A stretch of DNA of 64,000 nt from Pyrenochaeta sp. MPI-SDFR-AT-0127 (GCA_020747015.1 JAGTJM010000072.1:62001-126000), one strand, 5' to 3'. Positions 22,131-33,817 are shown, numbered from the stretch's first letter. The notes: a model not told the origin generated them from the letters alone. Made by a program: numbers and translations.

Positions 22131-24356
22131 AGAGGACAACAGAGTAAGAGGTGGAAGGTTCTGCTACAATTCATCTATCAACCCCCTATCTCTAATGGAC
22201 CAGCGCTACTGCAAACGGTACAGCGGCGCAAAAACAAAGAGGAAGAAGTGAGTTCTCCACAAATCGAACGTGGGTCTCTCGCATGAACTGCAGGGCAACA
22301 GGGAGCCCTGCCGACATTGCCAGCCCGAAGGACAACAGATGACGGCTTTGTAGATTCTGATGCGAGCGTCTTACCACTGGACCAAGAGCCCTTCGTGTTT
22401 CTCCGATGAGGTAGATTGCCATAGATCTAGTTGTAAATGCTGAGAAAAACGAAGCGAAGCAACAGAAGACACAGGCAGCAACGACAAACCCTTTCGTTCG
22501 TCAGTGCCAGTGTTTGCCCTCCATCTCACTGAGATTTCGGGATCGATGACAAGCAAGGATGAAAAACTGAAATCATGTATGAACAAATCAAGCTGCGATT
22601 CTGGATTGCTTCAGAACTCTGAAATTAGAAAGAGAGGCCATTACGTTATTCTGCAGTCTGACTATATTCTATCATAATTTCATACCATTGGTCCCATACA
22701 TGAGCACTATGATAAGCGCCAATATGTAGGGGCGGGAAGCAGGAATAGGCAGTAGCGAGTGACAGTAACTATAATGTCTGAAGATAGGGCATATGGTGAA
22801 TGAATGAAGACAGACAGCAAGACAAATCCAGGATCGAAGGTTGAGAAACTATCAGGAGACAATATGAATACCGCACGTACCACAGTCATGAGGGATATTC
22901 TGTGTTTATTTTGGTACAATTGTAGACTCGAGTTGATAGCTCAGGTATGCTGGAAATAAACATATCCAATGTAGAAAAGGCCTTCTCGCCCTGGTTTGTC
23001 CTTTAGTCGGCAGAACGCAACTTCCTCTGTAAGGCACAAATGTGGTAGACAGTCACCAGACACTTGAGGGGCTGTGCAGGCTTGTCTTTGTGTATGAGTG
23101 AGCGAAGCAAACATTCTGCAATGCATTTCAAACGATGCGTGAATTGTGTCGTTCATCCTGTGCATGCGCTGCTTGGACACAGACAGGGTGGCTAGATGTG
23201 CAGTATGTAATTTGATTCAACGCATCTTAAGCTAGTGTCGGGGTCCGGGTACACAATGAGATCGCTAGAACGGGAGTGACGCCAAGTATAGCATCGTTGC
23301 CGTCTTGCCGCGAATGGTTGTGGGGTTTCGACATGGCCGTCCGGAAATTATGAGATTGTTAGGAAACAGTGCTACTGGGGCAGCTAAGATGTCGTGACGC
23401 ATAGAGCCGTGCATGTGATGCGTTGATGGCACGTTCTTGATGTCGAGAGGCTCCTTTAGACGCTGATCTCGCTCTGGAGGCTGCAATGTAACTCGAGTGA
23501 CAGCCAGGCTGGGAGCGAATGGGATGATGCAATGTCCTTTTTGATGATGTCGCAATGGATCGACACCATCGAAGTGGTGTGCAGGTGGTCGCTCCATCGG
23601 GCTCTAGCAGCTTCATTCACCAGAACAAGGAGTGGCTCTTTAAAGCAGCACCAAAACGCCCAAAAGCACTGACACATACTTTAACAAAAGTCTGGAAGAT
23701 TAAATCTCTCTGCACCGACTCAGTGGCCAGTGAACATGTTCGTCAGGTTGGCGAATACGTGGGGACCAGGGTAGACGAAGCTGATTGGACAAGGTTATGA
23801 TATTTAAGATTTTTAGCTTGGTAGGAGAAATTGGACCCTGGGATTTCATCACATGAGAAATTGGCGACTGGGCCCATGTCTTGGCTAGAAAGAGAAGGTG
23901 CATTCGAGGGTAAATGTCACTTTGGCCGTCAGGGACATCTCTTGGAGATCGTTCGTCTTTTGTTGAGGTGATGATAAGCTACAATACGACAAGGGGCCAA
24001 TCTCCCACTTGTGGCGTTGGCCCCCCGATCCTGGTAACGTGACGATCACTATCTGCGACATCTTTTAGCAGCCGCGATGATCAATGTACCTGAAACATTA
24101 GTATACTGGTAAAGTGTGGCTGCATAGTGCTGGAAGACACGAAGAAGAATCAAGCGGGGCCCGGGCTGCTGAGTAGTTCCGACACAGCCAAAAAGCGGTA
24201 ATTTGGTACGCGTTGCGGTGGCATGCTGCCGACAGAGATGAATGTGCTAGGGGCTTTGGTTCGATTGCCCACCTTCAGCAGAGGATCCCCGCGTCGCTCC
24301 GTACGGATCCTAAACCCCTGCATGCTTCCTCCAAGCCTTTTCTTGACCAGTGCTTA
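22131..24356. other. Gene-poor region around the tRNA-like gene
   Basis: 2.2 kb. Apart from the tRNA-like gene at 22249-22391 I see no gene. Short ORFs around 23265-23903 on both strands show no domain or signal. Confidence 0.4.
22249..22391 (-). tRNA. Probable intron-containing tRNA gene (isotype unclear)
   Basis: The minus strand folds as a class I tRNA. Exon 1 is 22391-22356, a 72-base intron is 22355-22284, and exon 2 is 22283-22249, for a 71-nucleotide mature RNA. The acceptor stem GGGCTCT/AGAACTC has five Watson-Crick pairs, one G-U and one C-A mismatch. The A-box TGGTCCAGTGG is perfect. The anticodon stem CTCGC/GCGAG is complete. The T arm CCACG-TTCGATT-TGTGG pairs with one G-U. The intron follows position 37 as in eukaryotic tRNAs, and a TTTTT terminator lies at 22234-22230. 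The anticodon reads CAG (leucine), yet there is no long variable arm, so it may be a diverged tRNA or pseudogene. Confidence 0.55.
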
Positions 24357-25162
24357 TTATGAATGATCCTTCAGCTTCCCCTCGATGTCTTCCAAGTCTT
24401 CGGCGCTATCAATCTCGATGATCCTATTGACCTCGCTTGTATTTCGCATGAGCTCCTTTGCGCCGGCGTACAGCATCTTCACCTCACTATTACATGTTAT
24501 GGGAAGGTAGTATAGCATGACGTACGGCACTGATAATCGACCAGAGTCCTACATCCCGTCAGCCACTGCCCCGTTGTGTCTGCACATGACGTTTTCAAGT
24601 GTGCCAAAGGGAGCTCACCAATGTCAATGGGTAACTCAGCAAGACGAATCGCGGCGCATGGTCGGGTAGCTCGTCGGCGAGGCTTTGGACGTCCGAATAT
24701 ACATCGTCGTCTACGGGGCGGATCTCCAGCGTCTTCTTATCGATCTCGTCTGCCGTGTCATGGCATCAGCCTCGTTTGCACGCGTACCAAATAGCCAGCC
24801 GAGCGTGTTCTGGGTAGGGGGCGTAGGGGCAGTGATAGAGGGGATCACGAATGCATACAAATGACGGCCTGTGGGTCTTTGGCTCGGGAGGTGCCCAGGC
24901 GGAACTTGCGTAGCTTTGTCTTTGTCTCGTCGGAGAAGGTGTATAGCCGCGCCTCAGAAGACTAGTCCGTGTCATCGTTAGCCCATCCTCTCCTCAGTCT
25001 GCTGTGTGTAGCGATGGCCGGAACTTGCCATATTGGTTGGCGATCGCAAGGTTCACGGCGGCGTTTCACGAAAGCTGTGGTGTTGTAGGGCTGAGGGGAG
25101 GTTGATGGCGCGAGGCATGCTTAGCGGGGGGGGGGGGGGGGTTGGCGGGGACATTTTACCAT
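24357..25162 (-). CDS. AIM7: Glia maturation factor / Aim7 homologue (ADF-homology protein)
   Basis: Three exons are clear: 24961-24859, 24749-24619 and 24548-24357, coding 141 residues in consistent phase. The product reads SSEARLYTFSDETKTKLRKFRLGT, then KKTLEIRPV, FVLLSYPLTL, VPYVMLYYLP and KMLYAGAKELMRNTSEVN, the glia maturation factor family from end to end. GMF/Aim7 binds Arp2/3 and promotes debranching of actin filaments at cortical patches. No in-frame ATG exists in the first clear exon, and the nearby ATG at 25031 is out of phase. An ATG at 25162-25160 followed directly by GTAAAA would supply a one-codon first exon, giving 142 residues and a start MSSEARL, but this is inference. No long single ORF marks this gene. 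Confidence 0.85.
25126..25141. repeat. Run of 16 G
   Basis: A mononucleotide G tract lies in the proposed first intron or 5' leader of the AIM7 homologue. It is prone to length error in sequencing and could form a G-quadruplex on the plus strand. Confidence 0.9.
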
Positions 25163-25285
25163 GGGCGCTAGTGTGGCCGCTCGACCACTCGTCATGTCCA
25201 TTTGCCCTCTCCTTTCTAGAAACCTTCCTTTTTCACATGCGTCTGGCTGCCCGGTGACATTGCGTACCATTATCTGTGGCAATCA

Positions 25286-26442
25286 ATGTTTGCAAGGCTC
25301 AATCAAGTTGCCAGGCATCTTGCACGCCCCCTACCGAATTTTGCGCACAACTCCGCGTCCAGGTTCCACCCATCGATAACGTCATCAGCCATGGCAGGCA
25401 TGGCTTCGACACAGCAAAAGGGACTGATTCACACGGCGGCATGCTTGATTATCGGAGACGAGGTCTTGGGAGGCAAGGTATGCACGAGAATTACTCATGT
25501 TGGGAGTTGGTTCGCAGTCGATGATTGCTGACATGAAACTAAGACAGTCGACACAAACTCGGCAAGTTACACGGCACCAAGACAAATGCCTCGCAGCTAA
25601 TGTTTCACAGGCATACTTTGCTAAATTCTGCTTCTCACTGGGCATAAACCTGCGTCGAATAGAAGTGATTGCCGACGATGAGGGCGAGATTGTTGAAGCA
25701 GTCCGACGCATGTCCAAAAACTACGATCTGGTGCTGACATCAGGAGGAATCGGTCCTACGTGAGCTGAGCGCCCCCTTTCGCTACACAAATAGCCACTGA
25801 CATGTGTGGTGTCCTAGTCACGACGACATCACGTACCAGTCAATAGCCAAGGCATTTGGCCTGCAATTGAAGCTGCACGACGTAGCTTATGAGCGCATGA
25901 AGCGACTTTCAAAGCCGCACAAGTCGCAGCCAAACTTTGACTGGAATGTCGAGTCTGCAGCACTCACGGCCAAGAAGCGCATGGTCGAGCTGCCAATCGA
26001 CGACTCGATCGCTGATGAGGACCAAGTGATTTTTGTCAGTGAGGCGCTCTGGGTTCCTGTGAGCTGTGTGAATGGAAATGTGCACATTCTCCCAGGAGTG
26101 CCTCGGCTCTTTGAAGCCATGCTGGACGGACTGAAGCCCCGGCTTTTGCCACGGTTGACGGATCCAGAGGGCAAAGGGGTGCTGCGAATCCTCATTTCAA
26201 CCCCGCTGGCCGAGAGCGCCGTGGCGGGCTACCTGACAGAGCTTGCAGCCAAAGCAGAGCCAAAGGGTGTCAAGGTGGGCAGCTACCCAAGGTGGGGGAA
26301 GGATCACAACACGGTGACGCTGGTTGGGCGCGATGGCGAGTTCATGGAGAGCCTGGTGCCTGAGGTTGAAGCGGCGGTTCAGGGGCGGCGCGTAGCTGTC
26401 GAAGGGGAAGACGACGGAGAGACGTCTGACAAGGACTCGTAG
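25286..26442 (+). CDS. Molybdopterin-binding (MoaB/CinA-like) domain protein, probably mitochondrial
   Basis: Four exons, 25286-25477, 25544-25561 (18 bases), 25611-25759 and 25818-26442, give 327 residues. The intron at 25562-25610 uses a GC donor with full consensus (GCAAGT), a CTAA branch and CACAG. This choice gives the uninterrupted family sequence VDTNSAYFAKFCFSLGIN, whereas the next GT donor would add five foreign residues. Family motifs are LIIGDEVLGGK, TSGGIGPTHDD and the PGVP block. The first 35 residues are rich in Arg, Ser and Ala without acidic residues, suggesting a mitochondrial presequence. Relatives include the FAD synthetase N-domain and CinA-like proteins; the reaction here is unproven. 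Confidence 0.85.
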
Positions 26443-27046
26443 CTAGCGAGCTGAGAGGGGCTGGGAGAGGGATTTATTATTTGTCTCGCATGGCGTGTGC
26501 TGTATATATTGAGCGCATTCGCAGGCGCGATGCAGGAGAAGACATGTCGTCAGATTAGAACAAGGAGCGGATGCTGTTGGAAGCTATAATAAGGCGTCGG
26601 CCATGCTGCCATGCTTCTAGGGTGCTTCTCGAAAGCGTGCCGTGTCCCACAAGCCTAATCCTCGTAGGGTAAAATGGGGGCCTTTTCCAAAAAGGATGAT
26701 TGCTGGAGGAATGGTGGGTGAGATGAGCAGGAGGGGGTTTTTGCTTTTTTTTTTTCTTCTTCCTCACTTCTTGTGTCCTTTTGGGCTAGCATTTGGTTCA
26801 ATTGCACTCTGTACGAGTAGGTATTCGTCCGCCCGTATCTCGTAGGCGACGCAGGCGACGTATGGGACAGTTGGGTGCGTCTTGTGGCATCCAATACTGG
26901 GGCGTTGGTGTATGTGCCTGGCTGGGCTGGCGGCCTGGCTTGCTTGCGAACCCGCCCAACCCCGCCTATGTGATGAGGAGCATAAGAGTGCGTGGGGCTT
27001 CCACCTGGGTACGTCTTTGGCGCCAGTGCCACTCATGTGAATACCG

Positions 27047-27089
27047 TCACACACACACACACTCACACACTCACACACTCACACACACA
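27047..27089. repeat. (CA)n microsatellite, interrupted
   Basis: Alternating CA units with occasional CT interruptions over about 43 bases, within the ras upstream region. Confidence 0.9.
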
Positions 27090-27467
27090 TGTACGGGTAT
27101 ACAGATGGATATTTATAGCCGCATACACGCAGCCGTCGACGCGAGCAGCAGGCCAACACGCCAACGCGAGCGCGAGCGTGACACGGTCTGCGTGTGTGTG
27201 GTTTTTGGCAGGGCGGGCGTGCCCTTTGACGGCATCGGCCAGCGTAGTTCTGCGGTGAACGCTGCAGCATGCACTCCGTGCCACATGGGAGCGGGCGCTG
27301 GGATCGCACGAGAGCGTCCGAGAGTGGCCGCCCATGCGGATTGCAGTATACCCAGGCCCCGCCGCTTTAACCGCCCCAGCACACGAGGGGCGGCCAGTTT
27401 TCCTGGGTGCGGGCGACTGGCAGTTGGCCATGTTCCATGCACAAGGGCGGCCTGCGGCGAGACGTGC

Positions 27468-27513
27468 CAGCCAGCGAGCCAGCGAGCCAGCGACCAAGCG
27501 ACCAAGCGACCAC
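27468..27513. repeat. Tandem 8-base repeat (AGCCAGCG / ACCAAGCG)
   Basis: Consecutive copies of an eight-base unit that shifts from AGCCAGCG to ACCAAGCG, ending in CACGGCC. The expected effect of the repeat is length variation between isolates. Confidence 0.7.
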
Positions 27514-28037
27514 GGCCGGCGACGCAACCCACGGCGGGCACATGCCGGGCGTCGCGCGCTGCAGCAACGGACGGCCCAGGGTGGTGGTGGTGGGGACAGG
27601 CTGCTGTTCGTGGGCGTCTGGCGTCCTCTTTTCGACGAGAGCCGTGGCCGCATCCTGCACAGCGCTAACAACCAGTGGGTGCGCCGAATCAGAGCCCTTG
27701 CTAGCCCTGAGCGCCCCCAGACAAGCTAGACAGGCGTTTTTGCTGCCAAAGGCGAACCTTCGCCCATCCGCTCTATCTCGACGTCTTCTCTCCTGGCACC
27801 TCACTTCTGCCTCTGCAACCTTGCCGGCCTCACCCCCCATCGCGACCCCCAATTGCCCACTCTGCACCGCGCGTCGCTTTGCCACCGGCCTGCCTCCCTT
27901 GTTCGCCGCCCTCGACCTCCCGCTCACTCGCCCTTCCCGCCTCTGCTCTCCCATCTCTGTCTCGCTAGCAAGACACCCACCTCTCACCCATTGCCCACTG
28001 CCTGCAGCACACTGCGACACCCTCCCTCGCATCCACA

Positions 28038-28853
28038 ATGGCATCAAAGGTGCGTCGCCAGCCCCCGCCTGCCCGCAGCACCCCAACTCGCTAACCTGTT
28101 TCCAGTTTCTTCGCGAGTACAAGCTGGTCGTAGTCGGCGGCGGCGGTGTCGGAAAGTCGTGCCTGACCATCCAGCTGATCCAGAGCCACTTTGTAGATGA
28201 GTACGATCCGACCATTGAGGGTGAGTAGCCGTCTGGGCCTACTTTTTTTTTGGTCTTTGCTGCAAACACGGCCTAACCGCTCCAGACTCGTACCGCAAGC
28301 AGTGTGTCATCGACGACGAGGTAGCCCTGCTCGATGTGCTCGACACGGCCGGCCAGGAGGAGTACTCGGCCATGCGGGAGCAGTACATGCGGACTGGCGA
28401 GGGCTTCCTGCTCGTCTACTCGATAACCGACAGGCAGAGCTTCGAGGAAATCATGACATTCCAGCAACAGATTCTCAGAGTCAAGGACAAGGACTACTTC
28501 CCCATGATTGTCGTGGGCAACAAGTGCGATCTCGACGGCGAGAGGCAAGTGTCGACACAAGGTGCGTCAATGTTCCATCCCGTGTCCCCTCTTGTGCACT
28601 AACACACTGCGCCACAGAGGGCCAGAACCTAGCACGACAGTTTGACTGCAAGTTCATCGAGACATCGGCCAAATCGCGCATCAACGTCGACAACGCCTTC
28701 TACGATATTGTCCGGGAGATCCGCAGATACAACAAGGAGATGTCGTCATACACAGGCGCTCCCTCGGGCGATCGAGGCCAGAATGGCATTGGCAAGATGG
28801 GCGTTGAAGAAGATTCAGAGAAGAAGGGGTGCTGTGGCTGCGTAGTAATGTAA
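28038..28853 (+). CDS. rasA: Ras GTPase (RasA type)
   Basis: Four exons, 28038-28049 (12 bases), 28106-28220, 28286-28561 and 28618-28853, give 212 residues. All G-boxes are intact: GGGGVGKS at 15-22, effector region VDEYDPTIEDSYRKQ, DTAGQEEYSAMREQYMR with the catalytic Gln, NKCD and ETSAKS. The C-terminus GCCGCVVM carries a CaaX box (CVVM) for farnesylation with adjacent cysteines for palmitoylation, so the protein should sit on the plasma membrane. RasA controls growth polarity, germination and cAMP/MAPK signalling in filamentous fungi. The very short first exon (M-A-S-K) is a conserved feature of the gene model and hides the start from ORF scans. Confidence 0.97.
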
Positions 28854-31539
28854 AGAGCTGGCCACACCCAATTGTCGCTGTTGTGCGCCCTATGAGGGAA
28901 AAAAAAGATACCTTACCCATCCATCTACCTTCACACCGTTCGATTCGGTATCCGGTAACCCCCCCGCCCTGGCCATTGGCGGTGCTGCCAGGTCCCAAGA
29001 GGAGACAGTATGCGATACCATTGGCACGTGCTGTTGTTTTTAGCTTGGTCCTGGGTTTGCCGTTTCGACCGCTCCCTTCCCTTCGACACTTTCGTTTGGG
29101 TTCGTTTTTCGGGGCTCGGTGTTGATCAACGGATTTATTTCTGCTGGACGCGCCTCGAAACAAGCCTTGTTCGCAACTGCCGGTATCGATCCATTTTTCT
29201 CTCTATTTGGCGGCGCTACTCCATCTCCGCGTATCTGTCTAGACTCATCTCCTTATGGCATATTGATCGGTACATTGTATTTCCTTGTCGCCAGCAAATC
29301 TCTGGCATGCCATACGAGGTAGCATGTGGCATGTTTTCCAGGAATGTCAAAAGATCTCATACTTCTCTCACTATCTTGCTAGTTCTTCATTTTTTTTCAC
29401 GACTTATTTAACCTTATTTAACTTCTATGAACATAATTCATCTCTCCTCTTACCACACGATCAAATTGTTTCTCCCTTGCAACACAACCGAGTATCCCGC
29501 TGAGCAAAATAGCTGATCCCCCGCATCACATAGCTCGATTCAAATTTGCAATATTCAGGTAGACAAGAAATGAGACTTGCTTTTGCTAGGAGAATCGATG
29601 ATGCAGTCCCTCGAGGCGAACTTGAAGCGGTTCTCAGGCAACGATCGCCAGATCTGGGGCGGTATGGACCAATATCTGCCATGCGCGGGTTGAGCCCGTG
29701 ACAATCGATTGGATACAGCTAGACACAAATATCACGCTACATATGCACGGCCCTCTCTAGACGTGCTTCGGGATGTGAAAAGAGGGGACTTCGGTGTCAG
29801 ATGTAGGAGAAGCGGTACTTGCACATACATTTGCACGCATGTAGGGCCGATGCCACGCTAGGGGGGGGATGAGCTCAAGGCCGGGAGAGATTCCAAATGG
29901 TGAGGCAGAGCTGCAGATCCTTGGGGTTTGCTGGGTCCCGGGGAAGTTGCCGGAGCCCAATGGGCCGTTCTTGCCGTATACGACACGTGCGACCCAAACG
30001 AGAAGGGTGCACATCAAACACCACAACAGTCAAATCTCTCCCTTCGTCCTCTGATGATCACTACGGCTCATCCTTCATCGCTGAGTATGGCCCCATTCAT
30101 GGGCTTTTCTGGACTCATCCCTAGCCGAACCCTATTGCTGGAATTCAATCGATGCACCAATCCGCTGCCGTTTAGGCTATTCGAGAAAATTGCGTGAATC
30201 AGACGCGTTTCTCTTCGCTTCCTCACACAGAGTGTTGGCAGGCCAAGACATACCGGTATTAGGCCCATTGGCATGGACGTACTGGTCGTGTATAGTTGCT
30301 GTTTGCTCCTGAATAGCACTGTACCCTGTAAGATCATCGCTCGCACGTGGCTGTGGACATGAGGCCGCATATGCGGCCACATCCATACCACCTTGCAGTG
30401 GAGCCGGCCCCGCACTCACAAAAAGATGTCTTTATTTCCGTTCGAGGTCTTTTCGTTGGCCACATCGTTTGAACAACAACGATGCGCCATTAACTATCGG
30501 CTGCGTGGAAGAAGACTCACTAGCTGAAACAGCGTAGTGATGTGCACTACGGTGCTAGCTGACCGTTTCCCCATCCGTGCGCCTTCCGCGTACAGGTCCA
30601 CATGTTCGCGACTACTTTCAAACACGAATAAGCGCTCTAGCTACGATGCATTCTCCTTCCATGCACATCAAGAGTGTGTTCTGCTGGTACAATCTTGAAC
30701 ACAAAAATTATACAAAGCTGTCATCCTATTCTATTGGGACGGCCCGTAGGACCAGAAGTACGACCACTCACCTTGGGAGTCTCCAAATAAGAGTAACAAA
30801 GCCTCCACAAACAAGGATTAGAATAGAGCAACTCTGCTGCACACGAACCTAGAATAAAGCTTATCAATACCGGTCTGGAGTTGGCAGCGTGGAGACACGA
30901 ACTTGGGACCTTGTCTGGAAACTGTCAAACAGGCCGTGGATGTGTACATCCTACCAGCGTTTCAAGGTTGATCCTGATTCAATGTGCTTAACCGTAGTTC
31001 TACCTTGTTCCAACTTTCTTTGTTCAGTATCAACCCCGCAACTTGACTGCCGGCATTCAGGTAACGCCGACATGAACGCTGATCAGAGACACTACATCTG
31101 CGGCATTAGCCTTCTGTCCCCATGTTGTCGGTGCACAAGTGGCAAACACCTGCATGTCCCCTGAGCGCAACGTGGCAGCCTCCCGTTGCCCTGCAGTATA
31201 TACTCCGCCTGACACTGCGTTCCACGTTCCACGTTCCGTAAAGTGGAGAAGTGGGTATGGCTACGAGCGGGACATGGTTGGGGGCCAAAAGAGCGGCTGA
31301 GATCTGCAGCTCACGTGGCATCAAAACGGCTGGAGATAACAACAGGCAAATGACGTGATGCTGATGTGCGGTAAAACCGTATGCTTGTACTCAGGAACAT
31401 CAATTTACATTGACCATCAGCCTCGTGGATAGGGAGGAAAAGAGAGTCGGGGCGTCAAGTTTCTTTCTTTCACAGTTGATTGCGACTGGGCATCACTTCC
31501 AGCGGCAGATCGTTCTATGTACCTCACAAACAGCATCTT
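28854..31539. other. Gene-poor region downstream of ras
   Basis: 2.7 kb. The first several hundred bases are probably the ras 3' untranslated region. Short ORFs occur on both strands (for example 29757-30124), but none has splice extensions, domains or signal peptides that I can defend. Confidence 0.4.
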
Positions 31540-32871
31540 TCATCTTCTAAAGCTGCGCCCCATTATGCACGCAACAGCCATATGACTTTGGGATTGGGCA
31601 GGCTGTGGTAAAGGGGGCTCTTGAAGAAACAGCCTTTGCTGCTGGCCTTCCTCATCATAACGCGCATATCCAGTCACACCCTTCTCCACATCTTCGATCC
31701 ACACCACATCGCCTGTCTCCTCGCAGGTCCATGACCTCTCCCCAAGTCTTGCAATCTCATCCCGCTTGAAGTCTCGTTCTCTCCCAGAACCTCGTGGTGA
31801 TTGTGTCACGCTCCAATATCTCAGCCCCGTATGATGCAATTGAATTACTTCACCCTCATCGTACTTTCTCCTTCCTAGCATCTCCTCAATGTCCAGATTC
31901 CACACACCACTTTCATCATCCTTGCTGTCTTCAACCTTGAACCAACGCCTCCCTTCCCTTCCCTCTGATTCATATTCTGCGCAAGGATGCATTTGGTGAT
32001 CGCTAACAAACCAATACTGACTTTCTCGATACGCCAGACTGGGCCACTTCTCTTCTGGCTGCGGCAAAGGAAGCCTGCCCAAGCGTCTGCACATGTGGTA
32101 CCCAAGATGACCCAATGCGGCCTGGAGTCGTGGGTATGTGCTAAACAGCGGTGCTATATATGGCGGAGTACCATCCTCCGACATGAGAGGCGCCTCAAGC
32201 TTCAGTCTGGGGACAGAGATGTGCACTCGTGTGAAAGCTGTGCCCAGAGCCCGGAGAGATGTCAGGTTCACACAGACCAATTTCGGCCTCGCGCACCTTT
32301 CCAGTCCCAGAATATCGAGCTTCAACATCAGGCTCTGCAGATGTGGAAAGAACTTTTCAATCTTCGTCTTTCCATCTACCGGCACGTCTGGCTGGTCGTG
32401 TCGCGCCAGCCAGCTTGAGACAACCATGGTCACCATGGCCCCGCCAATGCCCTTGTCATAGTCGTTAAAAGTTTGATCAAGTCTCAAATGGAGACTTATT
32501 GTCCGGATACGTGGGATCAAGAGTGCTTCTCGGCTGATGGCGCCGGGCGCCAGTGCACAGGTCCAGCACCCATGATGGGGAGCAATGCGGGTGCACATTC
32601 CATTACGCGAGAACTGGTCGAGTCCTTCTGATAGAATTTGTTGCGAAGTTAGGAGCCAGCGTGGGCGAGTTTTGCAAGGATCTGAATTCGTGTTCTTGTC
32701 GACCTTGTCGTCAGGATGGGTCTGGTTGGCTTCCGGATACGCTATGGTGAGGACATGTCCGTCTCTCAGAACATGGAATTCTGTGCCTTCGAAGGCCAAA
32801 TCCCATATGCGGTTTCGCAGCTCACGCGGCAAAGCGAGAAGAGTCGAGTGACCTGTGCTAGGTTCGCTCAT
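31540..32871 (-). CDS. 2EXR-like domain protein
   Basis: A single exon of 443 residues from the ATG at 32871; the open frame extends to 32985 but the upstream part is not protein-like. Near the N-terminus, LLALPRELRNRIWDLAFE is the hallmark of the fungal 2EXR/F-box-like domain. A Cys/His-containing stretch (HHGCWTCALAPGAISREALLIPRIRTISLHL) and a long, Trp- and Arg-rich C-terminal half follow. These proteins are abundant in Pezizomycotina, vary in copy number and have no assigned biochemical role. The gene converges with nothing and stands alone between two gene-poor regions. Confidence 0.75.
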   Translation of the reverse strand: MSEPSTGHSTLLALPRELRNRIWDLAFEGTEFHVLRDGHVLTIAYPEANQTHPDDKVDKNTNSDPCKTRPRWLLTSQQILSEGLDQFSRNGMCTRIAPHHGCWTCALAPGAISREALLIPRIRTISLHLRLDQTFNDYDKGIGGAMVTMVVSSWLARHDQPDVPVDGKTKIEKFFPHLQSLMLKLDILGLERCARPKLVCVNLTSLRALGTAFTRVHISVPRLKLEAPLMSEDGTPPYIAPLFSTYPRLQAALGHLGYHMCRRLGRLPLPQPEEKWPSLAYRESQYWFVSDHQMHPCAEYESEGREGRRWFKVEDSKDDESGVWNLDIEEMLGRRKYDEGEVIQLHHTGLRYWSVTQSPRGSGRERDFKRDEIARLGERSWTCEETGDVVWIEDVEKGVTGYARYDEEGQQQRLFLQEPPLPQPAQSQSHMAVACIMGRSFRR

Positions 32872-33817
32872 GGCTGCTATACAGCTCCGTATCCTCGAGA
32901 CACTGACCTCCCAAGCATATGTGACGTGGTGAAGAATGGTTGAGTCGAGTTTGTGTGCGGTGTGGTGCCTAGAGGTTGCGTGCAAGTGTGTACATATAAG
33001 GCGGCCAATTTCCTCATGCAGTCTAGTGCATTGTGCATCTCACCAGTGTCCCCACTCTTACCTCGTCTATTCTTAGAGGCCGTGGAATACAATGAGTGTG
33101 ACTACTCTATGAATAACCTGAAGAAAAGGAACAAGGAACAATTCAATTGCCATGTTCTGATAGGTAGCTTGGACACTGTGTAGCCTTTTCATGTCCCACC
33201 CAGTCCAGGCTGAATAGTACGCGTCATGCCACCTCCAGGCCAGCCCGAGCAAAAATTAGCAACGCCCAATTAGGCGAGATACCACAGCAGATGAACTACT
33301 CCACACTATGACCCTATTAGAGCCGACGCCACGAAAGACTTACATCACTTGTATAATCTACATGTGAGTGAACTACATTATGGTAGATTGGATTGTCTTC
33401 GCTTCCTCTGGGAAATGGGTTGCTTTGAATGGTTTGTAGAATCTGGCAAGTGAATTACCCATGATGAATCTGGCTGTAACGTGATGCTGGGGTAAGTTAG
33501 ATATGCATTGGGATGCACCGTGGTCCTTGTTGTGTATAGGCCAGGGTCTTGGGAGATAGCAAATATTTTGAGCACGGACAATCTAAATAATGATGCCGGA
33601 GGAACATGATGGGAGTATGGATACGGATACAAATTAGAGACTATAGTGACATTCATTATGGAGTGCTCCGCACAGCTACTTAGGTATTGGAACAAATTTG
33701 GAAAGCTATGCGATTATGTGTCGCCATAGGATGAAGAAGTCGAGCAACAAGGGGAGCAGACAGGACAAGACTACAGGATACATCCGTACCATGTGTTTCG
33801 CGGCGGCAAGCGATTGC
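32872..33817. other. Intergenic region, 2EXR gene to PTR2 transporter 3' end
   Basis: 946 bases with no gene that I can support. It contains the promoter of the minus-strand 2EXR gene and the 3' region of the transporter. Confidence 0.4.

Larger units (their letters stand above)
26443..28037. other. GC-rich region upstream of ras
   Basis: 1.6 kb containing the promoter and leader of ras. Long overlapping ORFs on both strands (up to 300 codons) reflect high GC and low-complexity composition, not genes. A CT-rich leader from about 27765 to 28037, dense in CTC and CCC, is typical of strongly expressed fungal promoters. Confidence 0.55.

Noticed and set aside
27047..27089. CA-rich array as a possible CRISPR
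   Set aside because: It is a simple dinucleotide microsatellite without spacers, in a eukaryotic genome.
27063..28269. Long overlapping ORFs (up to 300 codons) on both strands upstream of ras
   Set aside because: They overlap one another in several frames, are rich in Arg, Ala, Pro and Gly as expected from GC-rich DNA, contain the repeats, and run into the ras exons in the wrong frame or strand.
28921..28960. T-arm-like sequence (ACCG-TTCGATT-CGGT) after ras
   Set aside because: No A-box, acceptor stem or anticodon arm at suitable distances.
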